Source of the DNA: Lentzea waywayandensis
GTDB taxonomy: Bacteria > Actinomycetota > Actinomycetes > Mycobacteriales > Pseudonocardiaceae
NCBI RefSeq assembly: GCF_900115955.1
Contig: NZ_FOYL01000002.1
Location: forward strand, 1,054,001-1,118,000
Direction: 5' to 3'
Length of the DNA: 64,000 nt
The notes beneath the pieces were generated by a model. The model made no database searches. It was not told the DNA's origin and worked only from the letters and a program-made list of their open reading frames with translations. This document shows positions 26,275-35,075 of the stretch, one piece after another (the stretch's first letter is position 1; each line of letters opens with the position of its first letter). Position numbers and translations under genes: made by a program.

Positions 26275-27187
26275 AGAACACCCAGAACTTCGCCGCCCAG
26301 AAGTTGATCGCCGTGAACGCCGCGATGATCAGCAGCAGGAACCAGGCCAGCGCCGACGCGTAACCCATGTCGAACCGGCTGAAACCCTGCTGGTACAGGT
26401 AGAGCGTGTAGAACATGGTCGAGTCGGAGGGTCCGCCGGTGCCGCCGGAGACGACGAACGCCTGCGTGAACGACTGGAACGCGTGGATGATCTGGAGCAC
26501 CAGGTTGAAGAACAGGATCGGCGACAGCAGCGGCAGCGTGATCCGCCAGAACCGCGACCACCTGCCGGCCCCGTCGATCGCGGCGGCCTCGTAGTAGACC
26601 TCGGGGATCTGCCGCAGCCCGGCCAGGAAGATGATCATCGGCGAGCCGAACGTCCACACGTTCAGCACGATCAGCGTCGACAGCGCGGTGTCCGGGTCGG
26701 AGATCCACCCCTTGCCCTCGACCCCGAAGAAGCCCAGCACGCGGTTCACCAGGCCCTCGGTGCCGAAGACCTGCGTCCACAGCACCGCGATCGCCACGCT
26801 CGACCCGAGCAGCGACGGCAGGTAGAACGCCGAGCGGTAGAACGCGAGCCCCCGCAGCCCGCGGTTGAGCAGCAGTGCCACACCCAGTGCGCACGCCAAC
26901 TGCAGGGGCACGGACACGAGCACGTACGTGAACGTGACCCGCAACGCGTTGTGCAGACGCGTGTCGCTGAGGATGCGCGCGAAATTGTCGAATCCGATGA
27001 GCCTGGGCGGCTGGATCAGGTTGTACCTGGTGAACCCCAGCCCGAACGACGCGAGCACCGGTCCGACCGTGACGAGGAGCAGCCCGGCGAACCAGGGCGC
27101 CAGGAACCAGAACGCGGCCCGGTTGTCCCGTTTGCGCACCTGCGCACCGCCGCGGCGCAGCCCGCGCAGTTCGTCGAGAGCGCTCAT
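26264..27187 (-). CDS. Sugar ABC transporter permease (MalF/UgpA type), first gene of operon
   Basis: 307 aa from the ATG at 27187, preceded by AGGAGCTC; longer in-frame starts run through the operator and are rejected. Six transmembrane helices, beginning FWFLAPWFAGLLLV. The EAA loop YYEAAAIDGAGRWSRFWRI is intact. It is the promoter-proximal gene of the six-gene operon down to 21469. The upstream region holds two LacI-type palindromes within about 55 bp of the start, so repression with release by an imported sugar is likely. Confidence 0.93.
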   Translation of the reverse strand: MSALDELRGLRRGGAQVRKRDNRAAFWFLAPWFAGLLLVTVGPVLASFGLGFTRYNLIQPPRLIGFDNFARILSDTRLHNALRVTFTYVLVSVPLQLACALGVALLLNRGLRGLAFYRSAFYLPSLLGSSVAIAVLWTQVFGTEGLVNRVLGFFGVEGKGWISDPDTALSTLIVLNVWTFGSPMIIFLAGLRQIPEVYYEAAAIDGAGRWSRFWRITLPLLSPILFFNLVLQIIHAFQSFTQAFVVSGGTGGPSDSTMFYTLYLYQQGFSRFDMGYASALAWFLLLIIAAFTAINFWAAKFWVFYDD

Positions 27188-27208
27188 GAGCTCCTGACCC
27201 CGTCGTCT

Positions 27209-27222
27209 GGAAAACGCTTTCC
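27209..27222. promoter_or_regulatory. LacI-type operator GGAAAACGCTTTCC
   Basis: The same 14 bases, in the same orientation, occur at 6356-6369 in the GH95/PL11 divergent promoter. It lies 22 bp upstream of the first permease start. Confidence 0.68.
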
Positions 27223-27228
27223 GGAGTC

Positions 27229-27240
27229 TGCATCGATGCA
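27229..27240. promoter_or_regulatory. Perfect palindrome TGCATCGATGCA
   Basis: 12-bp perfect palindrome with central CG, six bases beyond the GGAAAACGCTTTCC site. It may be a second operator for the ABC operon. Confidence 0.4.
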
Positions 27241-27260
27241 TCACGAGCGTCAAGCAAGGT

Positions 27261-27289
27261 GTCGAACTGCGTCGAACGGGTCGTCGAAC
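27261..27289. promoter_or_regulatory. Triple GTCGAAC direct repeat
   Basis: GTCGAAC at 27261-27267, 27271-27277 and 27283-27289, spaced 10 and 12 bp. The last two are also part of the terminator hairpin, so their regulatory meaning here is less certain than at other promoters. Confidence 0.3.
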
Positions 27290-27316
27290 GACATTTCGTC
27301 GTTCGACGACCCGTTC
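27274..27316. terminator. Very strong hairpin terminator
   Basis: Perfect 19-bp arms (27274-27292 and 27298-27316) around a 5-nt loop, downstream of the small secreted gene on the minus strand. It would insulate the ABC operon promoter. Confidence 0.85.
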
Positions 27317-27342
27317 AGCGGGAGTCCTTTGTGGAGCGGGCT

Positions 27343-27798
27343 TTACGCGTAGGGGTTGCGCCCGGAGAGCCCGCCCACCTTGCACGGGCCGTTCGACGCG
27401 TCACGACAGACGACGACGCCCATGTAGGTGATCGAGTCGCCGCTGATCGACCACGTCAGGTTGTTGTAGGAGGAGTAGTCCTCCTTGTCACAACCGGAGT
27501 AGTCGTAACGACGCGTCGGCGTCGTGTCCGGGTGCAGCGACCCGTTGTAGAACAGGAAGTAGGCGTAGACCGGCTTGGCGTCACAGCCCCAGTCCGACAC
27601 GAGCAGATCGATGTTGCCCACCGAACTCCGCCCGGTCCAGTCGAACGTCGCCCCGGCGTACCCGTAGTCCTGCCCCGAGTAGATCCACTCCTGCGCGGCG
27701 GCACCGGCCGAGGGCGCGTTGACGACGACAGCCGAGAGCGCGACCACGGCGGCGGCCGCGATCCGGCCGGCGATCTTGCTGAAGGTTCTCGAAACCAT
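27343..27798 (-). CDS. Small secreted protein of unknown function, four cysteines
   Basis: 151 aa. Signal peptide about 1-34 (ending SAGAA), leaving a mature domain of roughly 117 residues with four cysteines in motifs WGCDA, SGCDKED, VVCRDA and GPCKVG, likely forming two disulfides. It is rich in Tyr, Trp and Asp (SGQDYGYAGATFDW and YFLFYNGSLHP), which suits a beta-sandwich that could bind carbohydrate, but I recognise no family. The strong hairpin just downstream and its own promoter region make it monocistronic. A weak LacI-type site lies 10 bp upstream of the start. Confidence 0.72.
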   Translation of the reverse strand: MVSRTFSKIAGRIAAAAVVALSAVVVNAPSAGAAAQEWIYSGQDYGYAGATFDWTGRSSVGNIDLLVSDWGCDAKPVYAYFLFYNGSLHPDTTPTRRYDYSGCDKEDYSSYNNLTWSISGDSITYMGVVVCRDASNGPCKVGGLSGRNPYA

Positions 27799-27807
27799 GA
27801 CGGCAGT

Positions 27808-27821
27808 TAACAGCGCTCACC
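27808..27821. promoter_or_regulatory. Weak LacI-type operator before the small secreted gene
   Basis: TAACAGCGCTCACC keeps the AGCGCTCAC core of the GH27/GH127 operator but only 10 of 14 positions overall. It sits 10 bp upstream of the ATG. Confidence 0.3.
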
Positions 27822-27933
27822 CGCGCGTGCTGAAGCTATTGCTCCTCAACGCAAAGCCTCACCGGCGCGACGACTCGCGCACCACCTTCACGCGATTGCC
27901 CACCGCACCGCCAGAGCCTCCCGAACGAGGCGG

Positions 27934-28557
27934 TCAGACGGCCTTGCCGGGCGGCGCGGCGCAGAACACCCGAGGGGTCCCCCAGGCGTTGGCGGCGTCG
28001 CGGCCGGCGCGCACGTCCAGCAACGTCAGCCGCTCGACGTCCGAGATGTCGATCTCGACGTGCTGGGGAGCGTCGGCGATGCCCGCCTGCCGGGTGACCG
28101 CGTCCGCCTCGTCGGCCCTGATCACGAACTGGCCGACCCCTTCCGCCTGGGGCGAGGCCGCGTCCTTGCCGATCCACACCGACAGCCGGGTGCACCTGCC
28201 CGCGGTGGACCAGGTGCGGAAGTTGGCCGGCTGAGTCGCCGACGAGACGGCCGAACCCCGGATGCCGCGGGAGAACGGCTCCTTGCCCACCCCGATGCTG
28301 ATCGACGCCACGGTCTCGTGCCCGTCGCCGGACTCGACCGTCTGGTAGGCGGTGAGGTCGTACCAGTCCTCGACGGGCGGCGGAGGCGCGGCCGGCGCCG
28401 TGGTCAGGACGGTGGCAGCCGGCTCCTCGCCGCTCAACACTCCGCTGACGAGCACGGATGTCCCGATGACCAGCACGATGATCACGGCGGCCGTGCCCGC
28501 GATCCATCGCCTGGGTTTGTGACCTGCGCCACTGTCTTGCCTAGTCATGCCCGGCAT
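27934..28557 (-). CDS. Membrane-anchored protein with NPCBM-like domain
   Basis: 207 aa if the ATG at 28557 is used; the ATG at 28548 is equally possible. A single transmembrane anchor (about 20-42, AAVIIVLVIGTSVLVSG) is followed by a Pro/Ala-rich linker and an extracytoplasmic domain. That domain contains DWYDLTAYQTVE, CTRLSVWIGKD and VFCAAPPG. The pattern resembles an NPCBM/NEW2 galactose-binding-like fold, the two cysteines possibly bridging it. It would present a carbohydrate- or wall-binding domain at the cell surface. It lies 63 bp downstream of the ROK regulator gene on the same strand and could be co-transcribed. Function not established. Confidence 0.65.
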   Translation of the reverse strand: MPGMTRQDSGAGHKPRRWIAGTAAVIIVLVIGTSVLVSGVLSGEEPAATVLTTAPAAPPPPVEDWYDLTAYQTVESGDGHETVASISIGVGKEPFSRGIRGSAVSSATQPANFRTWSTAGRCTRLSVWIGKDAASPQAEGVGQFVIRADEADAVTRQAGIADAPQHVEIDISDVERLTLLDVRAGRDAANAWGTPRVFCAAPPGKAV

Positions 28558-28620
28558 TGTCTGGGAAGGACACCTCCTTGTTACAAGGGTCAGCTCCTTT
28601 TGAGACAAAAGAAACGCCAT

Positions 28621-29850
28621 TCAGCGCAGTACCTGGAACACCGGTGGCTCCTCCGCCGCCAGGTCCTCCGGCAGCCGCAGCCCCTGCCGCCGCGGCACCA
28701 GTTCCGACTGGAGCACGATCGCCGCGGCGCCGATCGCGGGCGCCGAGGCCGCCGACGGCGACAACCGCACGGAGATCGGGTGGGCGTCGCGGGCGATGAA
28801 CGCGCTGTCGAGCTCGGCGCGCAACACGGGCAGGTAGACCGAGCCCGCGATCGCGAAGCTCGGACCGGTGAGCACCAGCACCTCCAGGTCCAGCAGGTTC
28901 GCGAGCGTGCGCGCCGCCGCCGCGACGTACCGGGCGGACCGTTCCAGCAACGCCACCGCACGGGTGTTGCCCTGCCGCGCCGCCCTGCTGATCGCCGCGA
29001 AGTCCGCCGCGACCGGCGTGGCCGCGCGGGTCCGGCCGCCGACCAGACCCGCCGCACGGGTGAGCGCCCGGTCGGCCCGCGCCTGCTCGACGACGGCGGC
29101 GGGACCGGCCAGCACCTCCAGACACCCCCTCGCGCCGCACCAGCAGCGCGGGCCGTCGATGTCGAGGCAGGCGTGGCCGATCTCGCCGGTGTGGCCGCTC
29201 GGACCGCGGTAGGTCGTGCCGCCGAGCACGACCCCCGCACCGATGCCGGTGCCCATGAACAGCGCGGCGAACGTCGACGTCGCGCCGACACCGCCGGACC
29301 AGTGCTCGCCGATCGCCGCCGCGGTCGCGTCGTGGTCGAGCACGACGGGCAGGCCTGTCGCGCGTTCCAGCGCACGGCCGAACTCGTGGTGCTCCGCCGG
29401 GCGAGCCGCGACGAGTCCCAGCCCCAGGATTCGATCGCGTTCGACGCCCACGCTGTCGATCAGCGCGTCGGCCTCGCGGGCCACCCTGGCGACCACTGCC
29501 GCCTGATCGTCGGTACCGGCACCGGCGCGCGAGATCCTGGCGACGACCGCCCCGCCGAGGTTGGTCAGCACGTAGGTGATCCGCGCGTCGTCGAGGTGGA
29601 CGCCGACGGCGTAACGCGCGAAGTGGTTGAGCTGCAACATGACTCGGCGTTTGCCGCCGGTCGACTCGGCGTGCCCGGTCTCGGCGACCAGGCCCTCGTC
29701 GATCAGGCCGCGCACGACCGTGGAGATCGTTCCGCCGGTCAGGCCGGTGGCGTTGACCAGGCCGACCCGGCTGATCATTCCCGCCGCCCTGACCAGGTCC
29801 AGCACCGCCGCCCTGGTGCTCGCGTGGGTCACCCGCGCCGGTCCGCTCAC
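28621..29850 (-). CDS. ROK-family transcriptional repressor
   Basis: 409 aa; GTG start with GGAGGAG upstream. An N-terminal winged helix-turn-helix (about 10-75; LVNATGLTGGTISTVVRGL) is fused to a ROK sugar-kinase-like domain. The DHDATAAAIGEHW motif and the zinc site CWCGARGCLE are intact, so it should sense a sugar. It lies divergent from a dipeptide/oligosaccharide-type ABC operon ending in a beta-mannosidase, which it very likely represses. Inverted repeats in the 137-bp intergenic region are the candidate operators. Kinase activity is not expected because of the regulator architecture. Confidence 0.92.
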   Translation of the reverse strand: MSGPARVTHASTRAAVLDLVRAAGMISRVGLVNATGLTGGTISTVVRGLIDEGLVAETGHAESTGGKRRVMLQLNHFARYAVGVHLDDARITYVLTNLGGAVVARISRAGAGTDDQAAVVARVAREADALIDSVGVERDRILGLGLVAARPAEHHEFGRALERATGLPVVLDHDATAAAIGEHWSGGVGATSTFAALFMGTGIGAGVVLGGTTYRGPSGHTGEIGHACLDIDGPRCWCGARGCLEVLAGPAAVVEQARADRALTRAAGLVGGRTRAATPVAADFAAISRAARQGNTRAVALLERSARYVAAAARTLANLLDLEVLVLTGPSFAIAGSVYLPVLRAELDSAFIARDAHPISVRLSPSAASAPAIGAAAIVLQSELVPRRQGLRLPEDLAAEEPPVFQVLR

Positions 29851-29870
29851 CGCACTCCTCCGTCGAACGA

Positions 29871-29914
29871 CGAACTTGGCACATCGACAAGTTCGGGATC
29901 AGTAAAGCATCCCG
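29871..29914. promoter_or_regulatory. Two adjoining inverted repeats between ROK gene and ABC operon
   Basis: CGAACTTG-N9-CAAGTTCG (29871-29895) is directly followed by CGGGAT-N9-ATCCCG (29894-29914). Both have perfect arms with the same 9-bp spacer. They are candidate ROK operators controlling both directions. Confidence 0.55.
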
Positions 29915-29987
29915 AGTCGTTGACTTTCTTTGTTTAGTAACTGAAGAATCCTCGCCGCGAACCACCCAGCCCACGGGAGGATCAACG

Positions 29988-31652
29988 ATGTTCCTGCACA
30001 AGAGGCTCTGCTCACTCGGTCTCGCGGTGGTCGTCGCGGCCACCGCCGCCTGCTCCGGATCCGGCGGAACGAGCCGGTCCCGCGACACGCTCGTCGTCTA
30101 CACCGGGCAGGCCGGCGACTACCAGCTGAACTTCAACCCGTACGCCCCCACCCAGATCGAGGGCCCCGGCACGATCTACGAGCCGCTGTTCTTCTTCAAC
30201 ATCGCGAAGGACCAGCCGCCGAAACCCATGCTCGGCACCGAGTTCGGGTGGAACCCGGACGGCACCGAGCTGTCGGTCACGCTCAGGAACGACGTCTCCT
30301 GGTCCGACGGCGAGAAGTTCACCGCCGAGGACGTGAAGTTCACGCTCGACATGGTCGCGAAGACCCCCGCTGTCAACAAGACGGGCTTCAAGGGCACGAC
30401 GACGGCGGTCGACGACACCCACGTGGTCGTCAAGTTCCCCGAACCGTCCTACATGGACGGACCGCAGGTGCTGGGCCAGTTGTGGATCATGCCGGAGCAC
30501 ATCTGGAAGAACTACGCCACGCCCGCCACCGAGGTGAACCCGAACCCGGTCGGCACCGGCCCGTTCCAGCTCGGCGATTTCAAGGCGCAGTCCTTCACCC
30601 TCAAGGCGAACCCGAAGTACTGGGGCGGCGAGCCCGCGGTGAAGCAGGTCCGATACCTGTCGCTGTCGGGCAACCAGGCCGGCGTGGACGCGCTCAAGGC
30701 CGGGTCGATCGACTGGCAGACCGGCCCGGTCCCGGACATCAAGGACGTCGAGAAGAACTACCCCGGCTACAAGGTCGTCACGCTGCCGCTCAACCAGGTC
30801 TCGCTGTTCACCTGCTCCAACGCGCAGCTCGGCTGCCAGGGCGCGCAGACCGATCCGGCCGTGCGCCAGGCGATCTACCACGGGATGAACCGCACGCAGA
30901 TCAACTCGCTGGCGTTCCAGAACACCGGCAGCGAGATGTCCCCCGGCTTCACGCTCCAGCCGCGCGACACCGCGCTGCTGTCGAGCAAGCTCACCGACCG
31001 CATGGCACCGATGAACGCCGACGTCGCCAAGGCCGCCGAGCTGCTCACGTCCGCCGGCTACGCCAAGGGCCCGGACGGCATCTACGCCAAAGACGGCAAG
31101 CCGCTGGCGCTGACCGTGAAGGTGGTCGCCGGCTGGACCGACTACATCACCGCGCTGGAGACCCTGAGCCAGCAGTTGCTCCAGATCGGCATCAAGATCA
31201 CGCCGCAACAGCTGTCGTGGAACGAGTGGGCGGACGCCCGCGGCCGCGGCCAGTTCGAGCTGCTGATCGACTCGGTGGAGCAGGGCCCGGCGCCGGACCC
31301 GTACTACACCTACAGCTACTTCTTCTCGACGGCGACGACCGCGCCGGTCGGTGAGGCGGCCAACCCGAACTTCGCCCGGTTCAGCAGCCCGGTCGTGGAC
31401 GCCGCGCTGGCCGAGCTCAAGAAGACCGACCGGGGCAACCCCGCACGGCAGCAGTACTACGACACCATCCAGGTCGAGCTCGAGAAGTCCATGCCGTACA
31501 TCCCGGTGCTGACCGGCGGCATCCCGAACGAGTACAACGACAAGGCCTTCACCGGCTGGCCCACCAAGGACGACCTGTACGCGTTCCCCGCCGTGTGGAA
31601 GCGGCCGGACGCCTCGCAGGTGTACGCGAAGCTCAAGCCCGCCGGGTCCTGA
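29988..31652 (+). CDS. Peptide/oligosaccharide ABC transporter substrate-binding lipoprotein (family 5)
   Basis: 554 aa with GGGAGG eight bases upstream. Lipoprotein signal with Cys22 (TAAC). Family-5 features: EPLFFFN, LRNDVSWSDGEKFTAEDVKF, and NPVGTGPFQL. Family-5 proteins bind peptides but also oligosaccharides, including beta-mannosides in Thermotoga. The operon ends with a cytoplasmic beta-mannosidase and is divergent from a sugar-sensing ROK regulator, so manno-oligosaccharides are the likely cargo (inference). First of six coupled genes. Confidence 0.9.
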   Translation: MFLHKRLCSLGLAVVVAATAACSGSGGTSRSRDTLVVYTGQAGDYQLNFNPYAPTQIEGPGTIYEPLFFFNIAKDQPPKPMLGTEFGWNPDGTELSVTLRNDVSWSDGEKFTAEDVKFTLDMVAKTPAVNKTGFKGTTTAVDDTHVVVKFPEPSYMDGPQVLGQLWIMPEHIWKNYATPATEVNPNPVGTGPFQLGDFKAQSFTLKANPKYWGGEPAVKQVRYLSLSGNQAGVDALKAGSIDWQTGPVPDIKDVEKNYPGYKVVTLPLNQVSLFTCSNAQLGCQGAQTDPAVRQAIYHGMNRTQINSLAFQNTGSEMSPGFTLQPRDTALLSSKLTDRMAPMNADVAKAAELLTSAGYAKGPDGIYAKDGKPLALTVKVVAGWTDYITALETLSQQLLQIGIKITPQQLSWNEWADARGRGQFELLIDSVEQGPAPDPYYTYSYFFSTATTAPVGEAANPNFARFSSPVVDAALAELKKTDRGNPARQQYYDTIQVELEKSMPYIPVLTGGIPNEYNDKAFTGWPTKDDLYAFPAVWKRPDASQVYAKLKPAGS

Positions 31653-31654
31653 CG

Positions 31655-32653
31655 ATGGGCTACCACCTGCGCAAGGTCGCCTTCTACCTGGCGGCGCTGT
31701 GGGCGGCGGTGACGTTGAACTTCGTCATCCCGCGGCTGTTGCCGGGCAACCCGGTGGACATCCTGATGGCCAAGCTCCAGCAGCGCGGCGGGTCCGTCGA
31801 CCCCGCCGCCCGCCAGGCCTACGAGACGCTGCTCGGCACCGGCGGGCGCGAGTCGTTCGCGCAGGAGTACCTGGCGTACCTGGGCAGCCTGCTGCGCGGT
31901 GACCTCGGGGTGTCGGTCAGCGCGTTCCCGGCGAAGGTCTCCGACGTGATCGGCGCCTCGCTGCCGTGGACCGTGGTGCTGGTCGGGCTCGCGACGCTGA
32001 TCTCGTTCGCGCTGGGCATCGGGCTCGGCGCGCTCGTCGGCTGGAAGCGCGGCACCTGGCTCGACTCGCTGGTGCCCGCGACCACCATGCTGGCCGCGGT
32101 GCCGTACTTCTGGCTGGCGCTGATCCTGGTCGCGCTGCTGTCGTCAGGGCTCGGCTGGTTCCCGCTGAACGGCGGCTACGACGTGGTCCTGGATCCCGGC
32201 TGGAGTCCGGAGTTCCTCGGGTCGGCGCTCTACCACGGCATCCTGCCCGCGCTGACGATCGTCGTCTCGTCGGTCGGCGGCTGGCTGCTCGGCATGCGCA
32301 ACATGATGGTCTCGGCCATGTCGGAGGACTACGTGCTGACCGCGCGGGCCAAGGGCCTCACCGGCAGCCGGGTGATGATCCGGTACGCGGCGCGCAACGC
32401 CGTGCTGCCCTCCGTCGCCGGGTTCGCGATCTCGCTCGGGTTCGTGGTGTCCGGGTCGATCGTCACCGAGCAGGTGTTCTCCTACCCCGGCATCGGCTCG
32501 AAGCTGCTTCAGGCCGTGCAGAACAACGACTACGCGCTGATGCAGGGGATCTTCCTGGTGATCACGGTCGCGGTGCTCGGCGCGAACCTGGTCGTCGACC
32601 TGCTGTACGGGCTGATCGACGCCCGCACGAGGGATCGGAGCACGGTGTCATGA
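31655..32653 (+). CDS. ABC transporter permease (DppB type)
   Basis: 332 aa; starts two bases after the binding-protein stop. N-terminal helix followed by NFVIPRLLPGNPVD, typical of DppB/OppB, and a periplasmic loop to about residue 95. The remaining helices carry the conserved DYVLTARAKGLTGSRVM cytoplasmic loop that contacts the ATPase. The stop overlaps the next start (ATGA). Confidence 0.93.
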   Translation: MGYHLRKVAFYLAALWAAVTLNFVIPRLLPGNPVDILMAKLQQRGGSVDPAARQAYETLLGTGGRESFAQEYLAYLGSLLRGDLGVSVSAFPAKVSDVIGASLPWTVVLVGLATLISFALGIGLGALVGWKRGTWLDSLVPATTMLAAVPYFWLALILVALLSSGLGWFPLNGGYDVVLDPGWSPEFLGSALYHGILPALTIVVSSVGGWLLGMRNMMVSAMSEDYVLTARAKGLTGSRVMIRYAARNAVLPSVAGFAISLGFVVSGSIVTEQVFSYPGIGSKLLQAVQNNDYALMQGIFLVITVAVLGANLVVDLLYGLIDARTRDRSTVS

Positions 32654-34323
32654 CCTGGTCAGGGAAACTCGGCGCCGGGCTCGGCCTGGCCGGGCTGATC
32701 GTCCTCTTCGGACTGCTCGGCCCACTGCTCACCGGCGATCCGGCCACCATCAGGGACATCGGGCTCACCTCACCCGGCGGTGACCACCTGCTCGGCACCA
32801 CGATCATCGGCCAGGACGTCCTCGCCCAGCTCACGCACGCCACTCGCGGCTCGCTGTGGATCGGCGTGCTCGTCGGAGTCATGGCGACCGTCCTGTCCGG
32901 GATCTTCGGCATCGTCGGCGCGTACGCGGGTGGCGTCGTGGACGAGGCGTTCTCGTTGTTCTCCAACGTGATGCTGGTGATCCCGGGTCTGCCGTTGGTC
33001 ATCGTCATCGCCGGGTTCGTGCCCGCCGACCAGCGCGGCACGTGGACGATCTCGCTCGTGCTCGCGATCACCGGGTGGGCCGCGGCGGCGCGGGTGCTGC
33101 GCGCGCAAACGTTGTCGTTGCGCAACCGCGACTACGTGGCCGCGGCACGGGTCTCCGGCGAGAAGACCTGGCGGGTGATCTGCGTGGAGATCCTGCCGAA
33201 CCTGTTGCCGATCCTGGCCTCCCAGTTCGTGTTCGCCGTCGTGCTGGCGATCCTGAGCGAGGCGGGCCTGTCGTTCCTCGGGCTCGGCGCGGCCGACTCC
33301 TCGACGCTCGGCACGATGCTCTACTACGCGCAGAACGGGTTCGCGCTGCAACGGGACGCGTGGTGGTGGTTCGTCCCGCCGGGGTTGATCATCGCGCTGT
33401 TCGGCGGCGCGTTGTCGCTCATCAACTTCAGCATCGACGAGATCATCAACCCCGCGTTGCGTGAACGGCCCCGGCGCAGGCGTGACGTCGTGGCCACCAC
33501 ACCTGCGGTGGCCGACGAAGACGCCGTCCTGACGGTCACGAACCTCAACGTCGTCTACCAGGGCGCCGCACCCGTGCACGCGGTCAAGGACGTGTCGCTG
33601 ACGTTGCGACGGGGCGAGATCCTCGGCCTGGCCGGCGAGTCCGGGTGCGGCAAGACCACGCTCGCCTACGCGATCAACCGCCTGCACCGGCCACCGGCGG
33701 AGGTCACGTCCGGCTCCGTCGTCTTCGACGGTGTCGACGTGCTGGCGCTGGGCCCGGAAGAGCTCCGCGCGTTCCGCTGGGTCAGGCTGTCCATGGTCTT
33801 CCAGGGCGCCATGAACTCCCTGAACCCGGTCACGCCGATCCGCGCGCAGTTGCAGGACGTCCTGCGCACACATCGTCCGTCGATGTCCACTTCGGACCGG
33901 GAAGCCCGGTGCGTGGAGGTGCTGCGGCTCGTCGGCGTCGACCCGGCCAGGCTCGGCTCGTACCCGCACGAGCTGTCCGGCGGCATGCGGCAGCGCGTCA
34001 TGATCGCCATGGCACTGCTGCTCGAACCGCAGGTCATGATCATGGACGAACCCACCACCGCGCTCGACGTGCTGGTGCAGCGCGAGATTCTCAACGAGAT
34101 CAAGCGCTTGCGCGACGAGTTGCGGTTCGCGGTCGTGTTCATCACGCACGACCTGCCGTTGCTGCTGGAACTGAGCGACCGGATCGCGGTGATGCGCGAC
34201 GGCGAGGTGGTCGAGTACGCCCCGGCCGAGGAGATCTACCTGCGGCCACAGCACCCGTATACCCGGCAGCTGCTGGGGTCGTTCCCGAGCCTGACCGGCG
34301 AGCGAGGAGCCCTGATCCGATGA
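32650..34323 (+). CDS. Fused DppC-type permease and DppD-type ATPase
   Basis: 557 aa; start overlaps the DppB stop. Residues 1-270 are a DppC-like permease ([13 protein letters not shown] and [16 protein letters not shown]). After a charged linker ([11 protein letters not shown]) an ABC ATPase occupies about 295-557. It has Walker [10 protein letters not shown], signature LSGGMRQR, Walker [10 protein letters not shown], an H-loop in FITHD, and a C-terminal HPYTRQLL oligopeptide extension. The fusion fixes the permease-ATPase pairing. The reading frame is open throughout and both halves keep all key residues, so it is a natural fusion, not a misread stop. Confidence 0.92.
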   Translation: MTWSGKLGAGLGLAGLIVLFGLLGPLLTGDPATIRDIGLTSPGGDHLLGTTIIGQDVLAQLTHATRGSLWIGVLVGVMATVLSGIFGIVGAYAGGVVDEAFSLFSNVMLVIPGLPLVIVIAGFVPADQRGTWTISLVLAITGWAAAARVLRAQTLSLRNRDYVAAARVSGEKTWRVICVEILPNLLPILASQFVFAVVLAILSEAGLSFLGLGAADSSTLGTMLYYAQNGFALQRDAWWWFVPPGLIIALFGGALSLINFSIDEIINPALRERPRRRRDVVATTPAVADEDAVLTVTNLNVVYQGAAPVHAVKDVSLTLRRGEILGLAGESGCGKTTLAYAINRLHRPPAEVTSGSVVFDGVDVLALGPEELRAFRWVRLSMVFQGAMNSLNPVTPIRAQLQDVLRTHRPSMSTSDREARCVEVLRLVGVDPARLGSYPHELSGGMRQRVMIAMALLLEPQVMIMDEPTTALDVLVQREILNEIKRLRDELRFAVVFITHDLPLLLELSDRIAVMRDGEVVEYAPAEEIYLRPQHPYTRQLLGSFPSLTGERGALIR

Positions 34324-35075
34324 CCACGCTCGAAGTCCGCGACCTCACCAAGACGTTCCACCGGCACCGCGCGGTCGGCGGTGTCTCGTTCACGCTCACC
34401 GCCGGGCGGACCGTCGCGCTGGTCGGCGAGTCCGGGTCGGGCAAGTCGACGATCGCGAGGATGATCGCCCGCCTGGTCCGGCCCACCTCCGGCGAGATCA
34501 CGCTGACCGGTCCGGACGGCGAACCGGTGCCGTCGCGGCGCTACCGGGACCACGTGCAGATGATCTTCCAGGACCCGTTCGCGTCGCTCAACCCGTTCCA
34601 CACCGTCGAACACCACCTCGCCCGGCCGTTGCTGCTGCACGGCCGCACTCGGGCGGAGGTGCCACACCTGCTGGAGCGGGTGAGCCTCACACCGGACTTC
34701 GCGCGCCGCCGTCCGCACGAACTGTCCGGCGGGCAACGCCAGCGCGTCGCCATCGCTCGAGCACTCGCACCGGGTGCCACGGTGATCGTCGCGGACGAGC
34801 CGGTGTCCATGCTGGACGTCTCGATCCGGCTCGGCGTGCTCAAGCTGCTCGATCGCCTGCAACGCGAGGAGGACCTCGCGGTCCTCTACATCACGCACGA
34901 CCTTGCCACCGCCCAGCACTTCTCCGACGAGGTCCTGGTGATGCACCGGGGCCGCATCGTCGAACGCGGGCCGGGCGACGACGTGCTCCTGCGTCCCCAG
35001 CACCCGTACACCCGGCAGCTGGCCGCCGCCGCTCCCGACCCCGAAACCCGCTTCCTCCAGGGAGGTCCGTCTTGA
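34320..35075 (+). CDS. ABC transporter ATPase (DppF type)
   Basis: 251 aa, ATGA overlap with the fusion gene. Walker A GESGSGKST, Q-loop IFQDPFASLNP, signature LSGGQRQR, Walker B VIVADEPVSMLD, H-loop YITHD and a terminal HPYTRQL motif. It pairs with the ATPase half of the fused protein to form the asymmetric nucleotide-binding dimer of a Dpp-type importer. A GGAGGT site near its 3' end serves the next gene. Confidence 0.93.
   Translation: MTTLEVRDLTKTFHRHRAVGGVSFTLTAGRTVALVGESGSGKSTIARMIARLVRPTSGEITLTGPDGEPVPSRRYRDHVQMIFQDPFASLNPFHTVEHHLARPLLLHGRTRAEVPHLLERVSLTPDFARRRPHELSGGQRQRVAIARALAPGATVIVADEPVSMLDVSIRLGVLKLLDRLQREEDLAVLYITHDLATAQHFSDEVLVMHRGRIVERGPGDDVLLRPQHPYTRQLAAAAPDPETRFLQGGPS

Noticed and set aside
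27261-27316. GTCGAAC repeats as a clear operator
   Set aside because: Two of the three copies are explained by the perfect terminator hairpin, so only weak regulatory weight is given.
27188-27385. N-terminal extension of the first ABC permease
   Set aside because: It would run through the LacI-type operators and the terminator hairpin; ATG 27187 has a good ribosome site.
30012-31208. Large minus-strand ORF opposite the family-5 binding protein
   Set aside because: Antisense shadow; the plus strand encodes an intact lipoprotein.
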